The notes: generated by a model from the letters alone, not told the origin. Counted from the first letter of the stretch, positions 51,163-60,537 are shown. The stretch is DNA of 64,000 nucleotides from Flavobacteriales bacterium (GCA_018608405.1 JABAZP010000005.1:186001-250000); one strand, 5' to 3'. Numbers and translations are program-made.

Positions 51163-52322
51163 GATATTTCACCGAATTAAAGACCGCAGAGCTTTCGAGT
51201 TATGCTACGCCCTTTTACTATTATGATCTTAAGTTGCTTGACGATACATTAGATGCAATCAACGATGCGATTGATGGCACTAATTTTAAGGTGCATTATG
51301 CGATTAAAGCCAACGCAAATGACGAAATTTTAAGCCGTGTTAAAGCAAAAGGATTGGGGATTGATTGTGTAAGTGGGAATGAAGTTCGAAAGGCTATTGA
51401 TTCAGGGTTTTTAGCAAAAAATATTTCGTTTGCCGGAGTTGGAAAAACTGACGAAGAGATAGCGTATGGTTTAGATCATGATATTTTTACCTTTAACGTA
51501 GAGTCGTTAGCAGAATTAAAGGTAATTGACGAATTAGCGAAAGAGAAACAAAAGGTGGCGGGCATTGCAATTCGTTTGAATCCAAATGTAAATGCAAAAA
51601 CGCATCATTACATTACAACCGGATTAGAGGAAAATAAGTTTGGAATCAATGCATGGGAACTGCCTGAATTGTTCGAAATGTTACCAACTCTAAAAAAATT
51701 AAGCTTAAAAGGGATTCATTTTCACATTGGATCGCAAATAAATGATTTGACGGTATTTAAAAGTTTGTGCAACCGAGTAAATGACTTTCAAAAACAATTT
51801 AAAGAACGCGGAATTGCATTAGATCACGTTAACGTTGGTGGCGGTTTGGGCGTGAATTATACAAACCCAGACGAAGAGTCAATTCCTGATTTTAACAGCT
51901 TCTTCCAAGTATTTAAAGACTTTTTAGTAGTTGAACCGGGTCAAGAAGTGCACTTCGAATTGGGAAGGTCGGTTGTAGCTCAATGTGGGAGTCTGATTTC
52001 GAAAGTTCTCTATATCAAAGAAGGTATCAAAACTAATTTTGCAATCATAGATGCAGGAATGACTGAATTGATTCGTCCGGCATTGTATCAATCCTATCAT
52101 AAAATTGAAAACATAAGCGCTACTTCAAAGGAAAACTCTAAAAAGTATGACGTTGTTGGTCCTATTTGTGAATCATCTGATTGTTTTGGGAAAGCTATAA
52201 GTTTGCCAGAAACGAAAAGGGGAGATCTAATTGCGATTCGCTCTACGGGTGCTTACGGAGAAGTAATGAGTTCTTTCTATAATCTAAGGGAAAAGGCAAA
52301 AGCTTTTTATAGCGAAAGTTAA
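51159..52322 (+). CDS. lysA: Diaminopimelate decarboxylase
   Basis: Final step of lysine synthesis, PLP-dependent. Protein of 387 residues, alanine-racemase fold type III. Lys in HYAIKANANDEIL binds PLP. GIHFHIGSQI, GGGLGVNYT, EPGQEVHFELGRSVV and the GPICESSDCFGK block (partner-subunit Cys) are standard. It overlaps lysC by 4 bp, making a compact two-gene lysine unit. The 52-bp gap to the next gene has no clear promoter. Confidence 0.96.
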   Translation: MRYFTELKTAELSSYATPFYYYDLKLLDDTLDAINDAIDGTNFKVHYAIKANANDEILSRVKAKGLGIDCVSGNEVRKAIDSGFLAKNISFAGVGKTDEEIAYGLDHDIFTFNVESLAELKVIDELAKEKQKVAGIAIRLNPNVNAKTHHYITTGLEENKFGINAWELPELFEMLPTLKKLSLKGIHFHIGSQINDLTVFKSLCNRVNDFQKQFKERGIALDHVNVGGGLGVNYTNPDEESIPDFNSFFQVFKDFLVVEPGQEVHFELGRSVVAQCGSLISKVLYIKEGIKTNFAIIDAGMTELIRPALYQSYHKIENISATSKENSKKYDVVGPICESSDCFGKAISLPETKRGDLIAIRSTGAYGEVMSSFYNLREKAKAFYSES

Positions 52323-52374
52323 TTGCAACAATTTGATTTTTAGAACACTTCATTTTTTAAAGTTTATTTAATTC

Positions 52375-54783
52375 ATGTCTAAGAAATTAATTCTCATACT
52401 GCTAGTATTTCTTCAATACGTTGTGCAAGCTCAAGATAAAACAAGAACCTATTATGCTGATGAAGCCTTAATGCCCCGTGAAAGGTTTGTAGATTTTTCA
52501 CACCTGAAATTAGAAGTGTCATTTGTTCCGAAAGAGAAATTAGTTCGAGGCAAGGTTCAAGAAAGATTTACGGTACTTCGGAAAGAGATTGACACGTTGT
52601 TTCTCGATGCAATTGATATGACATTTTTCGAGGCTAAGCTGGACGGCGAGCCGGTAGAATATGTAAAATATAAGAACGGCATTACGTTAAAGTTCCCAAA
52701 GTCGCTGCAGTGGAATGAGGAGCACGAAATTGAAATTAAGTACGAAGCAACACCTAAAAAAGGCCTTTACTTTATTGGTTGGGATGATCCGACCGGCAGA
52801 AGTCGGAAGCAAATTTGGACACAAGGGCAAGGAATTGATAATCGGCATTGGATACCGATGTATGACGAACGAAACGATCAGTTGGTGTCGGAGATGATTG
52901 TAACCTTCGACTCAAAATATAAGGTTCTTTCTAATGGCCAATTAGTGCTCCAAAGTGAACTAGAAAACCAGAATGAAACAACATGGCACTATCAGATCAG
53001 TCATCGCCATGCACCGTATTTAATAATGCTAGGTATCGGCGATTATGGCATCAAGTCTGAATTATCAACTTCCGGTGTGCCCATGAATTTTTACTATTAC
53101 CCCGGACAAGAAGATCAAATTGAACCTACTTATCGCTACTCGAAGGAAATGTTCGATTTTTTTGAGAATGAAATTGGTGTTGCATACCCTTGGGAAACCT
53201 ATTCCCAAATACCGGTGCAAGATTTTATGTATGGCGCAATGGAAAATACCACAGCAACAATCTTTGGTGATTTTTACTTAGTTGATAGTAGTGGTTTTTT
53301 GGACCGAAATTACGTTCGAGTGAATGCTCACGAACTAGCTCACCAATGGTTTGGAGATATGGTTACAGCTCGCTCCGCTGCGCACCATTGGTTACAAGAA
53401 AGCTTTGCCACGCATTATGATTTAATGTATCAAAAAGAGGCTTTTGGTGAGGATCATTTTAATTGGGTTCGAAGAAACTATAATAATCAAGCTGTTGAGG
53501 AGTCAAAAAAGAATCTAAAACCAATTGCACACAGTGAAGCTGGAACTGTACGTCACTATCCAAAAGGGGCTCATGTACTACAAATGTTGAAATATGTTGT
53601 TGGTCGAGAGCAGTTTAATGCGGCTATTAAATACTACCTTGAAAAACATGCTTACAGTAATGTTGATTCAGATGATTTATTAACGGCATTTCATGAGAAA
53701 CTAGGATTGAGCTTAGATTGGTTTTGGGAAGAGTGGATGTACAAAGGAGATGAGCCACATTATTTAGTTGATTTTAAGACTAAAAAGGACATAGGCCGAT
53801 TTGAAGTTATTCAAATTCAAGAAGAAAAAGACTTAAGCTCAACTTTTCAAATGCCCATTGTTTTTGAAGTTTACTTCGAAGATGGGACAAAAGAGATGAA
53901 ACGAGTGATGGTGGAGAGCGACACGGCTGAGATTCAAATCCCATTAAAGGGTAGAAAGGTAGAATATGTTTTGTTTGACCCCAATAGTGAGGTGATGAAG
54001 CAGATTACCTTCGAAAAATCGAAAGACCTGCTGAAGGCACAAGCTGTAAAAGCTGAGCACATGATTGACCGATACGATGCATTATTGGCATTGAGTGAAT
54101 TGAATTTTAAGGATAAAGATGATTTTTTCTTGAAGCGGTTTGATCAAGAATCTTTTCATGGGATAAAGTCATTAATCGTAATGGAACTTTCAGGCGAAAA
54201 ATCTAAATTGAAGGAAGAAATAATACTTAAAGCGTTGACTGATGACGATGCTGAGGTGAGGAGAACTGCATTGTTCAGCATCTCCGAAGTGACTCCCAGA
54301 ATAGAGCTAGAGCTAATGAAGTGTTTGAACGACCCTTCTTATAAAAATATTAAAACGGCTTTGGAGGTATTGTGCGTTAATAACCTTGAAGATGCTAATA
54401 AGTATTTAGAGTTGACCAAAGGCAAAGTAGGGAACAGGTCTAGTAACATTGAAATTACATGGTTGAAAATTGCAACGATTGTCAATAAAGACAGGGTTTT
54501 TGCAGATAAGATAGTGGATTACACTTCCGCTTCGCACGAATTCTTAACCCGAACAAATGCAATGCAGGCGCTAAGGAATATTCAATATTTGAATGAAGAT
54601 GCAATAAATAACTTGTTAGAAGCCAGATTTCATTTTAATAGTCGTTTAAGAAATTCGGCAGCAACTACGTTAGATTATTTTGCAGAAATAGATGCATACA
54701 AAAGTAGTTTGTCTGCTTTTTTTAAACTCAAAACCTTAACGGAAAAACAAAAGGAAGTGTTGCAAAAATATATTATTGACTAA
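52375..54783 (+). CDS. Exported M1-family aminopeptidase with HEAT-like C-terminus
   Basis: Zinc peptidase of 802 residues with a signal peptide (ending YVVQAQ). Domain order: beta N-terminal domain (about 25-220), thermolysin-like catalytic domain with GAMEN (287-291), HELAH (His319, Glu320, His323) and Glu342 in QESFATHYD, then a beta linker and HEAT-like repeats from about 560 (DDDAEVRRTALFSISEV, LTRTNAMQALRNIQYL). The N-terminus cleaves free residues from peptides, probably in the periplasm. It is a distant relative of the lipoprotein M1 at 15950-17620. The 3' end overlaps the convergent T9SS cargo by 11 bp. Confidence 0.94.
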   Translation: MSKKLILILLVFLQYVVQAQDKTRTYYADEALMPRERFVDFSHLKLEVSFVPKEKLVRGKVQERFTVLRKEIDTLFLDAIDMTFFEAKLDGEPVEYVKYKNGITLKFPKSLQWNEEHEIEIKYEATPKKGLYFIGWDDPTGRSRKQIWTQGQGIDNRHWIPMYDERNDQLVSEMIVTFDSKYKVLSNGQLVLQSELENQNETTWHYQISHRHAPYLIMLGIGDYGIKSELSTSGVPMNFYYYPGQEDQIEPTYRYSKEMFDFFENEIGVAYPWETYSQIPVQDFMYGAMENTTATIFGDFYLVDSSGFLDRNYVRVNAHELAHQWFGDMVTARSAAHHWLQESFATHYDLMYQKEAFGEDHFNWVRRNYNNQAVEESKKNLKPIAHSEAGTVRHYPKGAHVLQMLKYVVGREQFNAAIKYYLEKHAYSNVDSDDLLTAFHEKLGLSLDWFWEEWMYKGDEPHYLVDFKTKKDIGRFEVIQIQEEKDLSSTFQMPIVFEVYFEDGTKEMKRVMVESDTAEIQIPLKGRKVEYVLFDPNSEVMKQITFEKSKDLLKAQAVKAEHMIDRYDALLALSELNFKDKDDFFLKRFDQESFHGIKSLIVMELSGEKSKLKEEIILKALTDDDAEVRRTALFSISEVTPRIELELMKCLNDPSYKNIKTALEVLCVNNLEDANKYLELTKGKVGNRSSNIEITWLKIATIVNKDRVFADKIVDYTSASHEFLTRTNAMQALRNIQYLNEDAINNLLEARFHFNSRLRNSAATTLDYFAEIDAYKSSLSAFFKLKTLTEKQKEVLQKYIID

Positions 54784-55462
54784 CCACAAACTTGGCAGTC
54801 GATTGATTTCCGTTTTTATCTGTAACGGTTACAAAATAGAAACCTTTAGTCTTTTTTTCAAACGGAATTGAAACCTCTTTTCCTTGAACGTTAGTTCTCG
54901 AGTGAATTAATTTTCCTGTAATGTCATAGATGTTTATAGCACGAGCCATAACGTCATTTAGCTTAATAAGGATTTGATTATTGGCATAATAAGCTTTGTT
55001 TATCTGAATGGATTGTTCTTTTATGTTGACGACAAATTGCTCGCACTCTCCAGGGAACTTATTGACGTTTATCGGATAAATGGTAGTACCACTAACACTA
55101 GCGCAGGCAGAAAATATATTATTTCCATTAATAATAAAGTCTTTGGCTAAAATATAAGTTCGGCCCTCACCAACTTGCATTATTCGGTTAAAACCGACCA
55201 ATAACAAGGTGTCAACTGAAATTGAATTAGAAGTGCCATCCCCAACAGAATAGTTTATTATAAATTCATCTCCAGGTATTAACGTGTTGGGTCCATTGTT
55301 TCTAATTCGAACTTCAATGTCAAAAGTGTCAACGGTATTATAGGTGTTAGTAGAACTTGGAGATAAGATTGCTAATACTTCAATATCAGAGTTTTGACCA
55401 AATTGCGCAGTCGTAGTAATAGTGAAAAAGCAAGCAGTAATTAGTAAATAATAATATTTCAT
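54773..55462 (-). CDS. T9SS-sorted surface protein (intact)
   Basis: Protein of 229 residues: signal peptide (TTTTAQ end), a CARDB/adhesion-like beta domain (about 25-130, DTFDIEVRIRNNGPNTLIPG), and a C-terminal T9SS sorting domain (about 150-229; INIYDITGKLIHSRTNVQGK, KKTKGFYFVTVTDKNG, TAKFVVSQ). It is the only complete T9SS cargo in this window. It overlaps the M1 gene by 11 bp at its 3' end and the S4 gene stop by 4 bp at its start, so it probably shares the S4 transcript. Confidence 0.85.
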   Translation of the reverse strand: MKYYYLLITACFFTITTTAQFGQNSDIEVLAILSPSSTNTYNTVDTFDIEVRIRNNGPNTLIPGDEFIINYSVGDGTSNSISVDTLLLVGFNRIMQVGEGRTYILAKDFIINGNNIFSACASVSGTTIYPINVNKFPGECEQFVVNIKEQSIQINKAYYANNQILIKLNDVMARAINIYDITGKLIHSRTNVQGKEVSIPFEKKTKGFYFVTVTDKNGNQSTAKFVVSQ

Positions 55463-55662
55463 GTAATGTTTATTTTTTGGTCAAGCACTTCGATGATATC
55501 ACCTTTTCTTACTTTAAGACGCTTTCTGGTGTCAATTTGTCCGTTGCAAGATACTTGCTCGTCCTCAACTAAGGCTTTTGCCATTCCTCCAGTTTCTGCA
55601 ATTCCCGTCAACTTCAACAATTTGATGAGTTCTATGTATTCTTGGGATAGTTCAAAGTTCAT
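55459..55662 (-). CDS. Small S4-domain RNA-binding protein
   Basis: Protein of 67 residues made up of a single S4-like domain: EYIELIKLLKLTGIAETGGMAKALVEDEQVSCNG and then TRKRLKVRKGDIIEVL. The family is close to YbcJ/RlbA-like proteins, which bind structured RNA. Function unknown. The promoter TAAATTTG lies just 4 bp upstream of the ATG, giving a probable leaderless mRNA. It is divergent from the DUF3108 gene and overlaps the T9SS cargo gene by 4 bp. Confidence 0.85.
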   Translation of the reverse strand: MNFELSQEYIELIKLLKLTGIAETGGMAKALVEDEQVSCNGQIDTRKRLKVRKGDIIEVLDQKINIT

Positions 55663-55666
55663 GGTG

Positions 55667-55674
55667 CAAATTTA
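55667..55674 (-). promoter_or_regulatory. -7 element (TAAATTTG) of the S4 gene
   Basis: Perfect TAnnTTTG on the minus strand, with only CACC before the ATG at 55660-55662. A leaderless transcript is expected. Confidence 0.6.
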
Positions 55675-55732
55675 AAGAAAGCAATGAATTGGGATATGTT
55701 ACTTTGAGCTTTGTTTCGTTAATTTGAGCCTC

Positions 55733-56545
55733 ATGAAAGTGTTACTTTATTTACTCTTCGGATTTGTGTCTATTTCAACTTTTGGTCAAAGTTGTGCGAT
55801 TGAAAACACTAGCTTCAAAGTAGGAGAGAGAGTGGATTACACCATTTATTATCATTTAGCAGGTGTTTGGGTTGGTGCCGGAGAAGTATTTTTTAAAGTT
55901 GATTCCTTGAACTTGAAGGGTCAAAACTTTTACCATTTCAACAGTGAGGGGAAAACATTCAGAAAGTACGATTGGGTGTATAAGGTAAGGGATCATTACG
56001 AAACGTACATGAACATGAACACCATAAGGCCACTCCGTTTTAAAAGAACGGTAAACGAAGGAGGAACGCACATTAGGGAAGACTACATTTTCAACTACCG
56101 TGAAAAAACAGCATATACTTTACGCCAAATGGAAGAATATGAGCCTTATGTGAAGGATACTGTTGGGCTAGATGGTTGCAGCTACGACGTGTTGAGTATG
56201 ATTTACGTAGCCCGAAACTTAGACTATTCAGGTTTGAAGAAAGGTGAAAAAATTCCAATCAAAATATTCCTGGATAACGAAACGCACGATAGCTATATTG
56301 AATTCTTGGGAATTAAGAATTTAAAAATAAAAGATGTGGGAGAGTTTAGGTGCATTGTATTCTCTCCGCTTTTAATTGAGGGTACTATATTTAACTCCGG
56401 AAATGGTATGACAGTTTATGTTACAGATGATCAGAATAGAATTCCTTTGTTGATTGAAACGCCCATTCTTGTTGGCTCCATTAGGGCGAGAGTGAATAAA
56501 ATGAAGGGCTTGAGATTTCCTCTAAATTCGAAGATTAGCGATTAA
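55733..56545 (+). CDS. DUF3108 domain protein, exported
   Basis: Protein of 270 residues with a signal peptide (ending ISTFGQS). The DUF3108 beta-rich domain is recognised by FKVGERVDYTIYYHLAGVWVGAGEVFF, the polar segment EGKTFRKYDWVYKVRDHYETY and the DGCSYDVLSMIYVAR turn. A soluble LolA/lipocalin-like barrel in the periplasm is likely. Function unknown. I choose the ATG at 55733 over the TTG at 55724. TTACTTTG upstream is a weak promoter match. The stop overlaps the convergent DUF493 gene by 4 bp. Confidence 0.85.
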   Translation: MKVLLYLLFGFVSISTFGQSCAIENTSFKVGERVDYTIYYHLAGVWVGAGEVFFKVDSLNLKGQNFYHFNSEGKTFRKYDWVYKVRDHYETYMNMNTIRPLRFKRTVNEGGTHIREDYIFNYREKTAYTLRQMEEYEPYVKDTVGLDGCSYDVLSMIYVARNLDYSGLKKGEKIPIKIFLDNETHDSYIEFLGIKNLKIKDVGEFRCIVFSPLLIEGTIFNSGNGMTVYVTDDQNRIPLLIETPILVGSIRARVNKMKGLRFPLNSKISD

Positions 56546-56814
56546 AGTGCCATCAATCCTTCAATCTCTGCCGCTTTTTCATACCGTTCAATAATTCCAT
56601 CAGAGTTCAACATTAATTCCTTAGCGCTTACACTTACAAAATTCCCTTTGCTACTTTGCTTTAAACTTACTTGAGCCTCGGCTCCAAAAAGCGCTTCAAC
56701 TTGTGCTAATTTTTTATTGTCAGCAGGAACTATGAATTTGAAAAAATAGACTCTAGGCCACTCTTTATTGACTTCTAACTTCTCTTTCAGTGCTGTGTAA
56801 TCTATTTTTGCCAT
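56542..56814 (-). CDS. DUF493 (YbeD-like) family protein
   Basis: Protein of 90 residues, length normal for DUF493. It has an alpha/beta ACT-like look: WPRVYFFKFIVPADNKKLAQVEALFG, then GNFVSVSAKELMLNSDGIIERYE. In enterobacteria YbeD is a small regulator-like protein, and its role here is unknown. It abuts the HEAT-like gene upstream (1-bp overlap) and is likely in one mRNA with it. Confidence 0.8.
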   Translation of the reverse strand: MAKIDYTALKEKLEVNKEWPRVYFFKFIVPADNKKLAQVEALFGAEAQVSLKQSSKGNFVSVSAKELMLNSDGIIERYEKAAEIEGLMAL

Positions 56815-57347
56815 TATTCTCCTTCTATTGGTAAGTTCCTAACTACATCTGCCAAACTTACAAGTAGCACTTTTTTGTCGCCGTCTTCCATATCTTCTAT
56901 GGCTTCCAATAAATCAGACTCTAAGTCCAATAATTCATCTTGAGAAAAAGCACTGTCAAAATTTTCAACAACGGTTAATGCTTCAAGACTTGTCATGTAA
57001 TCGCCATTAATGGCTGTTTTTACGAATAAATCTAAGTAAGGCGAGCCATCGATTGCTGATTGCCAAAAAGTTGCTACCAAAAAGCTTTGGTAAAAAGAGT
57101 ACTCTTCATCTTGAATTGCTTTAATTAGAACGGGAATGCTCTCTTCATCCTTTAGGTCGTATAGGAACTCGATAATTGCGGCCTCTACATTCGGTCCATC
57201 GGTGTCTTTTAAAAGCTCCAAAAGTGCTTGGAAACTTATCGCGTTTCCTTCTTTTCTATTTTTCTTTATTGCCTCAAGTACAACCTTTGCGTCGTCGGAT
57301 TTAAAATGACTTATAATTTCTTTAATGACAGTGGAATTTTGGCTCAT
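56814..57347 (-). CDS. HEAT-repeat-like helical protein
   Basis: Acidic soluble protein of 177 residues. The paired-helix pattern (SFQALLELLKDTDGPNVEAAIIEFLYDL, ESIPVLIKAIQDEEYSFYQSFL, DYMTSLEALTVVENF) fits HEAT-like repeats, and many Asp and Glu residues lie on the surface. A Bacteroidota-specific protein of unknown role. It overlaps the DUF493 gene by 1 bp. The gap to the DUF1569 pseudogene (78 bp) shows nothing recognisable. Confidence 0.65.
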   Translation of the reverse strand: MSQNSTVIKEIISHFKSDDAKVVLEAIKKNRKEGNAISFQALLELLKDTDGPNVEAAIIEFLYDLKDEESIPVLIKAIQDEEYSFYQSFLVATFWQSAIDGSPYLDLFVKTAINGDYMTSLEALTVVENFDSAFSQDELLDLESDLLEAIEDMEDGDKKVLLVSLADVVRNLPIEGE

Positions 57348-57425
57348 AGCTTTTTATTGGGCTACAAAAGTAATTAAGTTGTTTTGAGATTCTAAGGTTC
57401 TGGGCGAATTAACGCCCGCCAAGGT

Positions 57426-57877
57426 TTATACCCCGAATTGGGTAAGGTGGTGGTCCAAGTGTTTATAAAACATGTTGTTCCATTCCACGCTCGTTAATGG
57501 TCCAAAAGAGTGAGAAACTTTACCTTCAAAATAATCTTCGCCAAGCTCTTTTGTTTTTTGTATAAAATTGATTAACCGAGCCTTCTCTTGCTCAAAATCT
57601 TTTTATCTTTCACTAAAAATTGTGGAGCAGTTTGAATGCTTTTCTTGTATGGCTTTTCCGAAACAACTCCATTTTTGACAAAAGTTTTCAGTATTAATTT
57701 GACCAAAGCGTTAGGTTTTGGGTGTGTGTTTTCGAACGCCATTTCGTACGTTACGTTGCAGTGGGCTAGCATTTGAGCCACATCCATTTTACCCCACTTA
57801 GGTTGAGTTTTGTCAGATAGCTTTTCTATTCGTTGCAGGGTAGATTTAATGACTTCTTCCGTAAATACATTTTTCAT
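57426..57877 (-). pseudogene. DUF1569 (DinB-like) gene with a one-base frameshift
   Basis: The first frame (57877 to 57572) starts MKNVFTEEVIKSTLQRIEKL and contains PKWGKMDVAQMLAHCNVTYE, the DUF1569 signature. After FLVKDKK it runs off frame (ILSKRRLG, stop). Adding one A to the A5 run near 57604 restores KDKKDFEQEKARLINF, GKVSHSFGPLTSVEWNN and MFYKHLDHHLTQFGV, then a TAA at 57426-57428. The restored C-terminus is exactly what DUF1569 proteins have, including the metal-site-like HLDHHL. So a one-base deletion in a homopolymer, either real or a sequencing error, splits the gene. Confidence 0.85.
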
Positions 57878-57916
57878 TGGTTTGGATTTAGTTGAAAATA
57901 AACAATGTTGTTCAAC

Positions 57917-58624
57917 TTACACTTTTGTCAATTGCGCCAAAAAGCTACCATCTTCTTGCTCGTAGATAACTTCCGTTTTCCAACGGCATTTTATTGCTAC
58001 TTCCTTCAATAATTCCTGATCAATATATAGCCATTGATACTTATCTCCTATGGCTTGTTCAAAGCTTAGTTGATAGTTGAAAACTCCAAAATATTCTTGG
58101 CTAAAATCCAATTCTATTTCGCCATTTCTTAAGTCTGAAGAATCTAAAAGAATCTGGCCATCCTCAGTCGTTAATTCATGCGATTTTTGGAGGTATTTCT
58201 CTAACCCTGTTATACTTCCTGCAACACCAATCCCATTCATTAAAAATAATAAGGTGTCAAATTTTTGAGAAGTGTTGTATTGTAAAAAATCTTCACAAAT
58301 GGGGTTTTTTATGCCTAGGTGGTTCATAATTTCAACACCATCCTCCGAAATATCTAGCGCTGTAACCTCATGTTTTTGTTGAAGAATTAAACTGTGGGCA
58401 CCTGCGCCTGCACCTACATCTAAAATAAAACCTTGGCAAAGTTGAAGGGCAATTTTCTCAATTTCAGGCAATTTTTCTGCTTTTCGAAAGTATATTTCGA
58501 TGGGCATGGAGGTAATTGACCCGTCATCCATGTGAATTTTTATGGCAGCTTTTTTATTTCCTTCCCAATACGATTTCAGAGCTAACCCGTGAGGTATCCA
58601 TGCAGCTACCTTAGGTTTTTTCAT
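57917..58624 (-). CDS. Class I SAM-dependent methyltransferase
   Basis: Protein of 235 residues. The SAM-binding motif is FILDVGAGAGAHSLIL (about 69-84), followed by VTALDISEDGVEIM and FDTLLFLMNGIGV. The N-terminal KVAAWIPHGLALKSYWEGN is not part of the core and may hold the substrate site. Substrate not identifiable. It overlaps the YggS gene stop by 4 bp and so is co-transcribed with yggS and the DUF1015 gene upstream. Confidence 0.82.
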   Translation of the reverse strand: MKKPKVAAWIPHGLALKSYWEGNKKAAIKIHMDDGSITSMPIEIYFRKAEKLPEIEKIALQLCQGFILDVGAGAGAHSLILQQKHEVTALDISEDGVEIMNHLGIKNPICEDFLQYNTSQKFDTLLFLMNGIGVAGSITGLEKYLQKSHELTTEDGQILLDSSDLRNGEIELDFSQEYFGVFNYQLSFEQAIGDKYQWLYIDQELLKEVAIKCRWKTEVIYEQEDGSFLAQLTKV

Positions 58625-59286
58625 CCTCTACTTCCAAAAATTGAACTACCAATTCGAACCATGTTTGAACCTTCCTCCATTGCAATGTGATAGTCTCCGC
58701 TCATGCCTGTACTCAATATGGTGAGCTCAACATTTTTGGAATAGTTATTTTGGGTAAGTGAATCAAAAAATGTTTTCAAACCTTTAAATTCATTTCGAAT
58801 AGTTGCTTCATTGTCTGTATTGGTTGCCATTCCCATTAATCCGACTACTTTAATATTTTGGAGTGCATTAAACTCTTCGCTGCTCAATAGTTCTACAACT
58901 TCAGACTCGTCCATACCGTATTTACTTTCTTCTTTTGAAATGTAAACCTGTAGCAAAACATTGATAACCCTTTCATTTTGTGCAGCTCTTTTATTGATTT
59001 CTTGCAGTAAACTTAGTTTATCAACTGAGTGAATTAAAGAGACAAACGGAGCAATGTACTTCGTTTTTTTACTCTGGAGATGGCCAATCATGTGCCATTC
59101 AATGTCTTTTGGTAATTCTTCGGCTTTGCCCTTCATTTCTTGCGGCCGATTTTCACCAAAAACACGCTGCCCCGCAGCATACGCTTCTTCAATGTCGGAA
59201 GAAGGTTTGGTTTTGGAAACAGCAACTAATTCCACTCCTTCCTGCAAGGTTTCTTTAATTTTTTGAAGATTTTTAGCAATACTCAT
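58621..59286 (-). CDS. YggS-family pyridoxal phosphate homeostasis protein
   Basis: PLP-binding protein of 221 residues with an alanine-racemase-like barrel. Lys in ELVAVSKTKPSSDI is the PLP lysine. FGENRPQEM, WHMIGHLQSKKTKY and the late TILSTGMSGDYHIAMEEGSNMVRIGSSIFG are family signatures. The group (YggS, PLPBP) keeps PLP levels and amino-acid pools balanced, without a known catalytic reaction. It lies 6 bp after the DUF1015 gene and overlaps the methyltransferase gene by 4 bp. Confidence 0.94.
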   Translation of the reverse strand: MSIAKNLQKIKETLQEGVELVAVSKTKPSSDIEEAYAAGQRVFGENRPQEMKGKAEELPKDIEWHMIGHLQSKKTKYIAPFVSLIHSVDKLSLLQEINKRAAQNERVINVLLQVYISKEESKYGMDESEVVELLSSEEFNALQNIKVVGLMGMATNTDNEATIRNEFKGLKTFFDSLTQNNYSKNVELTILSTGMSGDYHIAMEEGSNMVRIGSSIFGSRG

Positions 59287-59292
59287 AAAGTT

Positions 59293-60537
59293 CTATTTTG
59301 TAGAGTAAACAGTTAATCCGCTTCGAAGTTTTGGCTCAATCCAAGTGCTTTTTGGTGGCATGGTTTGGTTTGCATCCGAGATGGTTTTTAATTGCTCCAT
59401 ACTTACCGGGTAATGAGCAAATGCAACTTTAGCTTTGCCACGGTCTACTTCTGCTTTTAGGGCTTCTATTCCTTCTAAACCTCCTTTAAAGTAAACTCTG
59501 CTGTCTGTTTTTAAGTCGCTAATTCTTAAAATCGGGCTAAGCAAGTGATTGGTTAAGATGGAAACATCTAAACTCTTTACCGGGTCATCTACTTTAAATT
59601 GTCCTTCTTTTGGAATGAGGCAATACCATTTCCCTTCAATGTACATTCCGATTTCATGAGTTTTTTCCGGCCTAAAAAAGGAACCATCTACGTAAGCAAT
59701 TTCAAAGTTATCTTGAATCGCTTCTAAAAAAGAAGTTACGCTGTGGTCGCCAATAGTTGTAACTAATCTGTTGAATTCATAAATTTTCAAGCAGTTTTGA
59801 GGAATGAAATACCCCATAAAATAATCATAAGCTTTTTCTTCTGAAGGGTTTCCATCTGCCTTGCGCAAGCTTTTACCCAATAGGGCGGAAGAAGCTGAAC
59901 GATGATGACCATCAGCAATATAAATTGATTTGATTTCAGAAAAGTATGCCGTTATTTTCGCCACTGTTTCTACGTCGTCTATTTTCCAAAATGAATGCCG
60001 GTCTCGATCTGTGGTGGTGAAATCGTACTCAGGTCGGTCCAAAATTTTCTCGTTGGTGATGCGGTCAATTTTGTCATGATTGGGATACGTGAAGCAAACT
60101 GGTTCTGCATTAATTTGAACTGTTTCAAGATAATTTTTAAAGATTTTTTCTCGCTTTGTTATCGTGGCCTCGTGCTTTTTAATTACGTTGGAATAGTAAT
60201 CTTCTACCGAAGCACAAGCAATAATTCCTAGGTAAGGATGGCCGTCTTTAATTTGTCGATAGACGTAATAGCTTTCTCTTTTATCTTGAATGAGAATCTG
60301 CTGATTTACAAAATCTGTAAATTTTCTTTTTACTTTCTCAAATTTTCCTTTCGAATTGGTAAACGATTGTTTGTCCGTTTTGTATTCCGGGTTTAAGATG
60401 TGCAAGAAAGTAAAAGGATTTTCATCTAACTTTCGAATTAAATCCGGTTTAGTATACGAAATATAGGATCGAGAAGCGACCAAATGAACTTTATCTCTTG
60501 TTGGCCTAAATGCTTTGAAAGGTTTAATGTTTGCCAA
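59293..60537 (-). CDS. DUF1015 family protein
   Basis: Protein of 414 residues, soluble. Family marks: KPFKAFRPTRDKVHLVASR at the start, YVYRQIKDGHPYLGIIACASVEDY, IYIADGHHRSASSALLG (about 211-227) and the Cys/Tyr-containing YDYFMGYFIPQNCLKIYEFNR. The ADGHHR motif is similar to that of ParB-like nucleotide-binding folds. DUF1015 genes are often linked to serA/serC, as here, which suggests a link to serine or phosphoserine metabolism, but the activity is not established by the sequence. It is separated from serA by a terminator. Confidence 0.88.
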   Translation of the reverse strand: MANIKPFKAFRPTRDKVHLVASRSYISYTKPDLIRKLDENPFTFLHILNPEYKTDKQSFTNSKGKFEKVKRKFTDFVNQQILIQDKRESYYVYRQIKDGHPYLGIIACASVEDYYSNVIKKHEATITKREKIFKNYLETVQINAEPVCFTYPNHDKIDRITNEKILDRPEYDFTTTDRDRHSFWKIDDVETVAKITAYFSEIKSIYIADGHHRSASSALLGKSLRKADGNPSEEKAYDYFMGYFIPQNCLKIYEFNRLVTTIGDHSVTSFLEAIQDNFEIAYVDGSFFRPEKTHEIGMYIEGKWYCLIPKEGQFKVDDPVKSLDVSILTNHLLSPILRISDLKTDSRVYFKGGLEGIEALKAEVDRGKAKVAFAHYPVSMEQLKTISDANQTMPPKSTWIEPKLRSGLTVYSTK

